From Christensenella sp. UBA6345 (GTDB lineage: Bacteria; Bacillota; Clostridia; Christensenellales; UBA1242), in NCBI GenBank assembly GCA_002437945.1, contig DJSB01000042.1, forward strand, positions 1-21,086: a DNA stretch of 21,086 nucleotides. The letters are read 5' to 3'. This document shows positions 14,823 to 21,086 of the stretch, one piece after another; position 1 is the first letter of the stretch; every line of letters starts with the position of its first letter. The position numbers were made by a program, and so were the translations under genes. Below the pieces are notes generated by a model that was given only the letters and a program-made list of their open reading frames with translations, ran no database searches and was not told the DNA's origin.

Positions 14823-14920
14823 TATGCGAATGCTACCTTAAATACTAAATACAATATAATGCCTAAAAATACTATACGAAATATCCATCGTAGTGGATTA
14901 AGATTACGTAAAAATTTCAC
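14822..14920 (-). CDS. 32-residue membrane micropeptide coupled to the 14010 gene
   Basis: A short frame starting GTG: an N-terminal part 'MKFLRNLNPLRWIFR' with several basic residues, then one hydrophobic helix (about 13-31, including 'IVFLGIILYLVFKVAF'). Three things support it as real. A GGGAG Shine-Dalgarno site lies about eight bases before the GTG. A good promoter starts transcription some 20 bases upstream. Its TAA overlaps the ATG of the next gene (TAATG), the classic sign of translational coupling. It could be a partner of the 270-residue anchored protein or a leader peptide. Function unknown. Confidence 0.65.
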   Translation of the reverse strand: MKFLRNLNPLRWIFRIVFLGIILYLVFKVAFA

Positions 14921-14948
14921 GTTTTTACTCCCTTTTAATCTTTTTAAT

Positions 14949-14977
14949 ATTTTACATAATATTAACTTTATAGTCAA
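14949..14977 (-). promoter_or_regulatory. Promoter of the micropeptide/anchored-protein unit
   Basis: Read leftward: TTGACT (14972-14977), 17 bases, TAAAAT (14949-14954). Expected start near 14942. Confidence 0.65.
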
Positions 14978-15043
14978 CAATTAAAAATATTAAACAATTT
15001 CTTATCATAGCATTAAAAATATAATCACTAAATAAGTAATACT

Positions 15044-15127
15044 CCCCGCCTAGATTACGCCAAACAAGTCTGTCGCTTGTCCGCTTCGCTACCAAGTTCG
15101 ACTACGCTTGATAAATGACAGGCGGTG
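15044..15127. repeat. GC-rich palindromic dispersed repeat, copy 1
   Basis: About 84 bases, much richer in G+C than its surroundings. Ends are near-inverted (CCCCGCCT at left, AGGCGG at right), with inner complementary pieces such as GTCG..CTTG and CAAG..CGAC. Its right part, read on the minus strand, matches the repeat at 21031-21086 over about 55 bases with a few differences. It lies between the terminator of the CvpA-like gene and the promoter of the micropeptide gene, a typical place for a REP-like or miniature non-coding element. Confidence 0.7.
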
Positions 15128-15266
15128 AAATTAAACGACTTACTACAATAGAATAATTTATTAAAGTGTTGAATTTATAAAGAAAAATTGTGTCAAACAA
15201 TTTCAAATGTGAGTTATATACATTTAACGTCACATAGTTTCTATATACGATTGTGTTATTTAACAC
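15128..15266. other. Intergenic hairpin cluster
   Basis: No gene. Contains AATTGT/ACAATT (about 15187-15203), TGTGAGTTA with TAAC-G-TCACA (15208-15234, one bulge) and the 18-base palindrome TTGTGTTA-TT-TAACACAA (15251-15268), all ahead of a terminator. On the plus strand these could form a small RNA ending at 15313, but I found no convincing promoter. Confidence 0.35.
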
Positions 15267-15313
15267 AAAAAACCGATACATATTGAATCTATATCATTAA
15301 GTATCGGTTTTTT
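15267..15313. terminator. Terminator of the lepB-CvpA-like operon, bidirectional form
   Basis: AAAAAACCGATAC (15267-15279) pairs with GTATCGGTTTTTT (15301-15313) around a 21-base loop. A- and T-runs on both sides allow action in either direction; the leftward CvpA-like gene ends about 50 bases before it. Confidence 0.8.
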
Positions 15314-15364
15314 TTAATTATATAACTTAATTATTAATATACATAATCTTACACATTAAATATA

Positions 15365-18300
15365 TTACATACCTGCAGTAGTTAACTTTTCATCTACTTC
15401 TACTATTGTATTGTATATAGATGTAAAGTCATTAGCAAATGTATCTAGAGTTACACTTGTAGGGTCGTTTAAATAATTATCATATTTAGTATCTATAGGA
15501 GATACTTTATCTACAGCAGCATTGTATATTGCTACCAATTCTGGTTTACTCTCGTATCCAGCAGGCATAATTGATTTAATACCATTTTCGCCTACAATCT
15601 CGCCGGTAATATATTTTGCTATTCTTACAGAAGCAGTTTTTGGAACAATACATAATGCATCAAGTTCGTCCAACTTTTCTCCCATATTCTTAATTGCATC
15701 TTTGTTGCTTCTAGACACTTCTACAGTTGTAAGGCTAGTAGTTATATATTTTACTTTGCCTAAATCTGTAAATATCTGCTTATAAGTTAATTCGCCATTT
15801 TCTGCTTTTGTACCACATACTTTGGTATTAGCCAATATTTCATTTATGGCTATAGCAATTTCTTCTTGTTCGTTGGTTATAGTAACTTTATCTACTATAA
15901 AGTCTAGAATATCTTTTCTAATAGGTTTAACCAATACACTATCGTTAAATCCATCAAGTTTGTTGCCGAAATCTCCGAAGTTAAATGTATCTACATTAAC
16001 TGTAGTAATACCATCTACCATATCAGTTAAAGATTTAAGACTCTTAAACTCATTCTGGTAACTAACAATATTAACTGCGTTATCTTTAATCTTGTTAACT
16101 ATTGTAACCATCTTTTCGTCCATACTAGACTTATCTATTTTGTTAATAATCATAACAACTATTTTTGGTCTAATTGAACTTACTAGTACACTCTTTTCAC
16201 TACCAGTATTTTCATCGTAACTATCTAGGATTCTACCAAAATTTTCAAAGTCAAGACTAGTAGTATCTACATCGGTAATATGATTAAACAAACTATTAAG
16301 GGCTTTAATTTCTTGTTCGAATGTAAGTTGAGTAGCATCTATTTTGGTTTTTAGTGTATTCATAATATCTTCAAGGTCACTTCCACTTTCTACTTCACCA
16401 GCAAATTGTGTGATGGTAGTCTTAAGAATAGTATTAATAACTTCTCTAGTAATTATTTTGCTATTAGAAGTAATAATAGTATCAAATGTTTTACCTATAG
16501 TTACCAATTGTTCGCTAGTGGTGGTCGAATCTGCTAAATCCATAAGACTATTAAGCAAAGTCTTCATTGTGCCAAATTCCTTACCCCAATCTATATCTTC
16601 TGCTTCATTAATATTGCGTTTGATAACTGTAAAACTATCGGTTAACATATCTGCATTTTCGATAGACAAATCTTCTACTTGGTCAATCACTGTGTTAACT
16701 ATATTTTTAATTTCACTACCAAATAATACACTATTTTTTAGTTTGTTAAGTGCATTACCAAAATCTACAAGCATAGTCGAACCATCTGTTAATAGTGCTG
16801 TCTTTAAATCTTCAGCGTCCATAATATCAGTAGCAACATTAACAAAGTCGTCCATCATACCAAGTTCGGTCTTCCAACTAGTAACATTGTCCACATTTAG
16901 TTTAACTCTTTCAATTATTGTAGAAAGTTGGGCAAAATCAGTAGTTACTTTAGAATTGAAATATGACAAGGCTTCTTTTACTAAACTATTAACCGAACTA
17001 CCAAATATAGTTGTTGTTTTGAATGTATCTAATACATTACCAAGTTTAGATAAGTTAAGAGTAACTTCTTCGCCACTCATCTCATTAAGCATATCTATAA
17101 TATCTTGATATACAGCATTAATTTTTGTAAATTCAGTTTCAAAACTGCTTACTTCACTAATATTGTGTAAAGAATCAATAATAACATTTTTCATACCATC
17201 AAGACTTGTGTCTGTGCTGGTTAAATCTTTTTTAATTGTAGTAATTGCTTTATCTTCTAAAGCATTAATTAATAACTTATAATTGGTTTCGTCCAATCCG
17301 CCATAGTTTTTAATACTATCCAACAACTTACCTACCAATGGTAATGTTGTAGAAGTAACATAATATTTTGAATCCATATCTAATGAATTGTTAATATCTA
17401 CTACGGACATAAACATAGTTTTAAATAAATTTTTAACTTCGTCAGTTGTTGCACCATCTTTGTTAATTGCAAAATCTTTAACATCTAATTTCTCTGCAAC
17501 TAAATTTAAAGAAGCATTAATAATGATAGGTGACAATGAAGAAATTGTCTGCATCTTAAACAACTCATCAGTTATACTATTAACTGTAGTTTCATCTAAA
17601 AGTCCTAGTATCTTATTAGCACCAGTAACTTCTTTATTAGCAACTTTGCAGATAAAATCTTTTTCATTTAATATTTCTGCTACGTTAAGGATACAAAGCA
17701 ATTCGTTTCTAATAGTAGAGAAAGTAATATCTTTAATTTCTGTAGTTCCTTCTTTAAGTGCATCATCTAATGAATCGCTACCTGTATTAGGTAATTGAAT
17801 AATGAAATCTGGATTATTAAGTATTTCGTCTATTATCTGTGGCATTAATTTATTGCCTAGAGCAGAAATTGTTTTGTTATTAAATACTTGGTTAACTAAA
17901 GTTTTTGATGCATTAATAATTCTTCTAACCTTACTTTGTGTAAGATTATCAAATCCGATATTACGCAAAGTATCTATACTACCCATAGTACAAACTACAG
18001 TTTTCACTTCGTCTTTAAGTACTACTTTTTCGCCGTCCATCTTACCTGTACTTATACCATTGAAAGTAACATTCATAAGTGGCTGAACACCAGTATAAGT
18101 CAAAATTTTTGAAGTAGCACTTTTATCGTAAGCATTAATATATTTCATTATATCTTCTAGTCCTAGCCTACTAAACTCACCGCCTGTAAGTTCGACTTCT
18201 GTTATAGTTCCGTCATCATTTTCAACTTTCTTTGTGTAGGTATCGGTAGTACTTTTTTCAATACTACTTACCATATTAACTACACCCATAACCGGCATCA

Positions 18301-18814
18301 TAGTGGCAGTAGCCACAAACAAACCTAGGAATCCGCCTACCAACATACCCCATGCTCTATGTCTAGGAAGTTTGTTACCTTCTCTGTCTTTCTTTCTAAT
18401 AACAAAGTGAGTAACAATAGCCCATATTGGATATAACACAATCTTGACAGCCCAGAACAATATAGCAAATACAAAAGCATTAACAACTAACCCAACTAGT
18501 GTAATCATAATGTCTATAGTATCTGGAGCAGTTAAAAACTTACCATAGTCTTCTATCTGTCCTAGATAATAGGTTGCAAGTTCGGTAAGTGTCTTACATG
18601 TTACACCATCGCCAACATTAATATTAAATATACTCATATTCATAACAGACTTTGTAATTAATGGGGCTACAAAGAAACATATTACTGCTATGACAACTAT
18701 CCAGCCGGCTCTAAATGCTGTGCGTTTAAGACCACGAATAAGTCCCCACAACACACCTACTATTATAAATAGTGCAAATATTCCTGCTACAATCAAAGGT
18801 ACATATTTTTCCAC
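15365..18814 (-). CDS. Giant CvpA-like membrane protein with a C-terminal ~90-residue repeat array
   Basis: A 1149-residue protein. Residues 1-185 hold four membrane helices (about 5-25, 34-53, 104-125, 155-178) with the 'GLIRGLKRTAFRAG' and 'GGFLGLF' features of CvpA/colicin V production-type proteins, which are normally only about 160-200 residues. The remaining 960 residues are hydrophilic and helical and, if helix 4 exits outward, extracytoplasmic. From about residue 490 a degenerate repeat recurs, marked by an 'hG..LD' motif with Gly at 495, 592, 686, 774, 860, 950 and 1045 (spacing 86-97), and a second motif of aromatic-x-x-Glu-Phe/Leu about 60 residues later. The start is GTG with AAGGAG eight bases upstream. 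It lies 63 bases after the signal peptidase gene on the same strand. Role unknown; the N-terminal family call is moderate. Confidence 0.7.
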   Translation of the reverse strand: MEKYVPLIVAGIFALFIIVGVLWGLIRGLKRTAFRAGWIVVIAVICFFVAPLITKSVMNMSIFNINVGDGVTCKTLTELATYYLGQIEDYGKFLTAPDTIDIMITLVGLVVNAFVFAILFWAVKIVLYPIWAIVTHFVIRKKDREGNKLPRHRAWGMLVGGFLGLFVATATMMPVMGVVNMVSSIEKSTTDTYTKKVENDDGTITEVELTGGEFSRLGLEDIMKYINAYDKSATSKILTYTGVQPLMNVTFNGISTGKMDGEKVVLKDEVKTVVCTMGSIDTLRNIGFDNLTQSKVRRIINASKTLVNQVFNNKTISALGNKLMPQIIDEILNNPDFIIQLPNTGSDSLDDALKEGTTEIKDITFSTIRNELLCILNVAEILNEKDFICKVANKEVTGANKILGLLDETTVNSITDELFKMQTISSLSPIIINASLNLVAEKLDVKDFAINKDGATTDEVKNLFKTMFMSVVDINNSLDMDSKYYVTSTTLPLVGKLLDSIKNYGGLDETNYKLLINALEDKAITTIKKDLTSTDTSLDGMKNVIIDSLHNISEVSSFETEFTKINAVYQDIIDMLNEMSGEEVTLNLSKLGNVLDTFKTTTIFGSSVNSLVKEALSYFNSKVTTDFAQLSTIIERVKLNVDNVTSWKTELGMMDDFVNVATDIMDAEDLKTALLTDGSTMLVDFGNALNKLKNSVLFGSEIKNIVNTVIDQVEDLSIENADMLTDSFTVIKRNINEAEDIDWGKEFGTMKTLLNSLMDLADSTTTSEQLVTIGKTFDTIITSNSKIITREVINTILKTTITQFAGEVESGSDLEDIMNTLKTKIDATQLTFEQEIKALNSLFNHITDVDTTSLDFENFGRILDSYDENTGSEKSVLVSSIRPKIVVMIINKIDKSSMDEKMVTIVNKIKDNAVNIVSYQNEFKSLKSLTDMVDGITTVNVDTFNFGDFGNKLDGFNDSVLVKPIRKDILDFIVDKVTITNEQEEIAIAINEILANTKVCGTKAENGELTYKQIFTDLGKVKYITTSLTTVEVSRSNKDAIKNMGEKLDELDALCIVPKTASVRIAKYITGEIVGENGIKSIMPAGYESKPELVAIYNAAVDKVSPIDTKYDNYLNDPTSVTLDTFANDFTSIYNTIVEVDEKLTTAGM

Positions 18815-18877
18815 AATTAATTCTCCTTATATATTTATTATATTACAATAATACAACATTAACAACAAAATTAACTT

Positions 18878-19621
18878 TTAAAAGATTTTATCAAACACAT
18901 TAATTATTCCACTTAAATCAATACCGGTATAATATTTAAGAAAATAGTAGAATGGTGCTGTACCATATGGCACTACAAAATCCACTACTCCTACTACATC
19001 GCTAGTCTTAAATGGACCTTCTATCGAACTATCTATACTTCTACCACGATTATCGCCTAGCACAAAAACTTGTCCTTTTTGTATTACAAGTCTACCGTTT
19101 TTGTCAAAAACTATATCGTTTTGGTCACTATTGTTACGATATTCAACACGAAGATTAATAAAATTGTCTAAAGTGGTACGCATACCTAGGTTACCTGGTT
19201 CACCACTAGTCTTAATATCATATATATAATCTTCCACCAATTTTTCGCCATTGCGGAAGACATAAACTTCACCGTCAGTATCTTGTCTAATATCTATAGT
19301 ATCACCAGCCAATCCTATAACTCTTTTAATAATATGGTCGCTATCTATACTAGCACTTTTCTTAACAACAATAATATCTCCGTAAGTGTACTTACCAAAA
19401 GTATTGATATACACTAGGTCGCTTTTTGTACTGCCTAGTGGATTAAGCGTAGGTTGCATACTGACACCATACACTGGAGCACTATCATACATTATCTCAA
19501 AGCCTATAATAAATACTGCGATAATAGCACAAAGTGCTATAAAAGCCTGACCTAGAAAACTCAAAAAATAATTAGGTTTTTTATATATTAAATTGTCGGT
19601 TTCTACTTCATACTTTTTCAT
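18878..19621 (-). CDS. lepB: Signal peptidase I
   Basis: A 247-residue type I signal peptidase that cuts signal peptides from secreted proteins at the outer face of the membrane. One membrane helix (about 25-45) precedes the catalytic 'GVSMQPTL' with Ser54; the general base is Lys99 in 'IIKRVIGLAGD'; box E 'GDNRGRSIDS' is near the C-terminus. About 60 residues between 'YVFRNGEKL' and box D form a variable cap region. The ATG at 19621 is preferred to the in-frame TTG at 19648, because the TTG would sit inside the promoter. No Shine-Dalgarno site precedes it, and the -10 lies about 8 bases upstream, so the transcript may be leaderless. It is first in an operon with the CvpA-like repeat protein. 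Confidence 0.88.
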   Translation of the reverse strand: MKKYEVETDNLIYKKPNYFLSFLGQAFIALCAIIAVFIIGFEIMYDSAPVYGVSMQPTLNPLGSTKSDLVYINTFGKYTYGDIIVVKKSASIDSDHIIKRVIGLAGDTIDIRQDTDGEVYVFRNGEKLVEDYIYDIKTSGEPGNLGMRTTLDNFINLRVEYRNNSDQNDIVFDKNGRLVIQKGQVFVLGDNRGRSIDSSIEGPFKTSDVVGVVDFVVPYGTAPFYYFLKYYTGIDLSGIINVFDKIF

Positions 19622-19628
19622 ATACAAT

Positions 19629-19657
19629 ATGATACCACAATTAACCAAATTTTTAAA
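19629..19657 (-). promoter_or_regulatory. Possible promoter of lepB
   Basis: Read leftward: TTTAAA (19652-19657), 17 bases, TATCAT (19629-19634). The expected start near 19622 is next to the ATG at 19621. Confidence 0.4.
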
Positions 19658-19690
19658 ACGTATCTCTTTACTTTTAGAAAATATTTAATG

Positions 19691-19719
19691 TTGATTTTGT
19701 CGATAATGTGTGCTAAAAT
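19691..19719 (+). promoter_or_regulatory. Strong promoter of the two-gene cassette
   Basis: TTGATT (19691-19696), 17 bases, TAAAAT (19714-19719), with an extended TGC just before the -10. Expected start near 19726. Confidence 0.65.
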
Positions 19720-19744
19720 CATAATACAATATAAGGAGTAAGTT

Positions 19745-20584
19745 ATGGCAACTGATTTCACTAGTACTCTTAAATCTATGCGTGAAAAAGAACTTCATTA
19801 TGATGAGCATAAAGCACAGTTACGTAAGCAAGCAATTGCTAAATATGGCAAGGACATATTCACTGATTACTTTGTTCCACAAGATTTTGATTACAACAAT
19901 TTATCTAGAGAATATTTCCAAAACCCAGTACGTCAAGAAACTGCTTTACCATATAGTGACGCACAATTTAGAGAATTTATGCAGATGGAAAAATTTATGA
20001 TTAACGAGCCAATAATATTTAATCATAAAGGTCACACTATCCATGGTGGATATTTCTATGGTGTAAAAGATAACAAAGTTGTATTGTTTGCATTATCTAT
20101 CACTACCGATGCTCGTAGACGTATGATAGATAGACCAGACCTAAACGCATATAAATTTTCTATCAAACTTGATATGTTAATTAATGGCAAAACGCCTTTA
20201 CCACTACTACGATTTGACTCGACAGTAGACCACAACAACTTTATAGTTGATGGCAAAGTTGCACCTAATAACGAAAGTATAGAGATATTGCCTGCACCAC
20301 ATTTACATATTAATGATGAAAAAGCACAAGTACTTTCTAGTGATAATCTAGACTACACTACCGCTCATAGAGTACCAGCAGTTATTAATGAAATGCGAAG
20401 TTCTAATGACCCATTATATTTTAAGACTGCTATCGACAATTTCTTTAGTATGGGCAATGTCAAAGCAAAGATTAACACAACTAGTCCTAAAGTAAGAGAT
20501 TATTATTACTATGATTTTTATCATACATTATTTGACTGGAGCACAGTACATATAGATACCAACAAAGATATATTGGAGAAATAA
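19745..20584 (+). CDS. Soluble protein of unknown function, first of a two-gene cassette
   Basis: A 279-residue protein without membrane segments. The first 60 residues are charged and helical. The centre holds 'GGYFYGVKDNKVVLFALSI' and an arginine-rich 'DARRRMIDR'. The part 'LLRFDSTVDHNN...PAPHLHIND' has an Asp-His-Asn then His-Leu-His-Ile pattern that reminds me of proteins grouped as DUF6978, from memory and with low confidence. The C-terminus is rich in Tyr ('RDYYYYDFYHTLFDW'). GGAG lies close before the ATG. The partner gene starts three bases after its stop. A protein with an HxH motif could bind metal, but no enzyme can be named. Confidence 0.7.
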   Translation: MATDFTSTLKSMREKELHYDEHKAQLRKQAIAKYGKDIFTDYFVPQDFDYNNLSREYFQNPVRQETALPYSDAQFREFMQMEKFMINEPIIFNHKGHTIHGGYFYGVKDNKVVLFALSITTDARRRMIDRPDLNAYKFSIKLDMLINGKTPLPLLRFDSTVDHNNFIVDGKVAPNNESIEILPAPHLHINDEKAQVLSSDNLDYTTAHRVPAVINEMRSSNDPLYFKTAIDNFFSMGNVKAKINTTSPKVRDYYYYDFYHTLFDWSTVHIDTNKDILEK

Positions 20585-20587
20585 GAT

Positions 20588-20917
20588 ATGACTTTTGAAG
20601 AAGCAATTAAATTAATTAATACTAAATATCCTACTAGCCAACGTACCACCGACCTAGTAGAAATAAAAGTAAACAAATTATTAGATGTAAACCACTATTA
20701 CTATATCGCACTTCATAATATGAACAACACTCTTATCCTTACTGATATAGCAGAGTCAAGTGATATATTGTATGATATTAGCGAAGACCGTTGGAAAGAA
20801 TTATGCGTTAAACACAATATCGAATTTAATGACTGGCATTTAGAATGTGAGTTTAAATCTTTAAAAGACCTAGACAATTTTATCGCCTTACTAGACGAAG
20901 TCGCTAATGTAGAATAA
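20588..20917 (+). CDS. Small acidic partner protein of unknown function
   Basis: A 109-residue acidic protein without membrane segments, apparently alpha/beta ('HYYYIALHNMNNTLILTDIAESSD' split by turns, then helices ending 'KDLDNFIALLDEVANV'). The 'LTD' strand followed by helices recalls DUF1828-like proteins, at low confidence. It starts three bases after the preceding stop; its Shine-Dalgarno site GGAGAA lies inside the end of that gene, so the two are co-translated. A large gene plus a small acidic one under one strong promoter and terminator resembles toxin-antitoxin or other self-contained cassettes, but nothing here proves it. Confidence 0.7.
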   Translation: MTFEEAIKLINTKYPTSQRTTDLVEIKVNKLLDVNHYYYIALHNMNNTLILTDIAESSDILYDISEDRWKELCVKHNIEFNDWHLECEFKSLKDLDNFIALLDEVANVE

Positions 20918-20947
20918 TAACATTATTACAACCAAATATGAAAATAA

Positions 20948-20980
20948 AAAAAGTATAGCAAAATAAATGCTATACTTTTT
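20948..20980 (+). terminator. Intrinsic terminator of the two-gene cassette
   Basis: Perfect stem AAAAAGTATAGCA/TGCTATACTTTTT with a seven-base loop. Confidence 0.88.
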
Positions 20981-21030
20981 ATTTAAAGTAATAAAAACAC
21001 ACCAAAGTCTATTATGTTAAGTTGTCTAAT

Positions 21031-21086
21031 CCCCGCCTGTCATTATGAGCGTAGTCGAACTTGGGAGCATAGCGGACAAGCGACAA
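21031..21086. repeat. GC-rich palindromic dispersed repeat, copy 2 (cut by the window edge)
   Basis: Begins CCCCGCCTGTCATTATGAGC and continues to the end of the window. It matches the reverse complement of the right part of 15044-15127, so the two copies are inverted relative to each other. The missing end should carry the matching inverted terminus. Confidence 0.7.

Noticed and set aside
16344..17108. A 254-codon open frame on the plus strand, antisense to the CvpA-like gene
   Set aside because: It lies wholly inside the long minus-strand gene, has no ribosome site or promoter, and its Ser/Leu/Ile-rich composition is what the complement of that repeat gene would give.
1..21086. CRISPR array, insertion sequence or prophage
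   Set aside because: No regularly spaced repeats, transposase, integrase or phage structural genes were found.

Overview
The window is low-GC (roughly one third G+C), densely coded bacterial DNA. Shine-Dalgarno sites are AAGGAG-like, promoters are sigma-A-type (TTGaca-17-TAtaaT), and short U-tailed hairpin terminators follow most transcription units. YwaF-like membrane proteins and a two-gene, SufC/SufB-only iron-sulfur assembly system also point to an anaerobic member of the Bacillota (Clostridia or a related, possibly uncultured, gut lineage). I cannot name the genus. I count 21 protein genes and one tRNA gene, and see no insertion sequence, CRISPR array or prophage. Nineteen stop codons are TAA, two are TAG, and none is TGA.

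Layout. 1-2.2 kb: two divergent YwaF-like multi-pass membrane proteins. 2.3-5.0 kb: a small unknown gene, an RNA-modification pair (an RluA-family pseudouridine synthase and a TlyA-family rRNA 2'-O-methyltransferase), and a 141-residue unknown protein that looks leaderless. 5.1-6.8 kb: a histidine phosphatase (minus) divergent from a membrane-anchored endonuclease/exonuclease/phosphatase-fold protein whose leader carries two long hairpins. 6.84-8.1 kb: about 1.3 kb without protein genes. It holds a candidate structured RNA with a compact four-way junction, a bidirectional terminator, a minus-strand tRNA-Arg(ACG) with encoded CCA, and between the tRNA and its strong promoter a run of seven short hairpins. 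8.1-9.2 kb: TtcA (tRNA C32 thiolation) and a translationally coupled two-helix membrane protein. 9.4-13.0 kb: one operon of SufC-like ATPase, SufB-like scaffold, ribokinase and nucleoside hydrolase. 13.1-13.7 kb: a four-helix membrane protein. 14.0-19.6 kb (minus): envelope genes, namely signal peptidase I, a 1149-residue CvpA-like protein with a tail of about seven degenerate 90-residue repeats, then a separate unit of a 32-residue membrane micropeptide overlapping a 270-residue single-pass protein. 19.7-20.9 kb: an isolated two-gene cassette of unknown function with its own strong promoter and terminator. Two inverted copies of a GC-rich palindromic repeat lie at 15.04 kb and at the right edge.

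How parts may work together. TtcA proteins use an Fe-S cluster and thiolate C32 of certain arginine tRNAs. The neighbouring tRNA-Arg has C32 and the next operon encodes an Fe-S assembly pair, so tRNA gene, modifying enzyme and cofactor supply are adjacent. Ribokinase and nucleoside hydrolase form a short nucleoside-salvage route. The least explained signals are the four-way-junction RNA, the hairpin-array tRNA leader, the repeat tail of the CvpA-like protein and the overlooked micropeptide.
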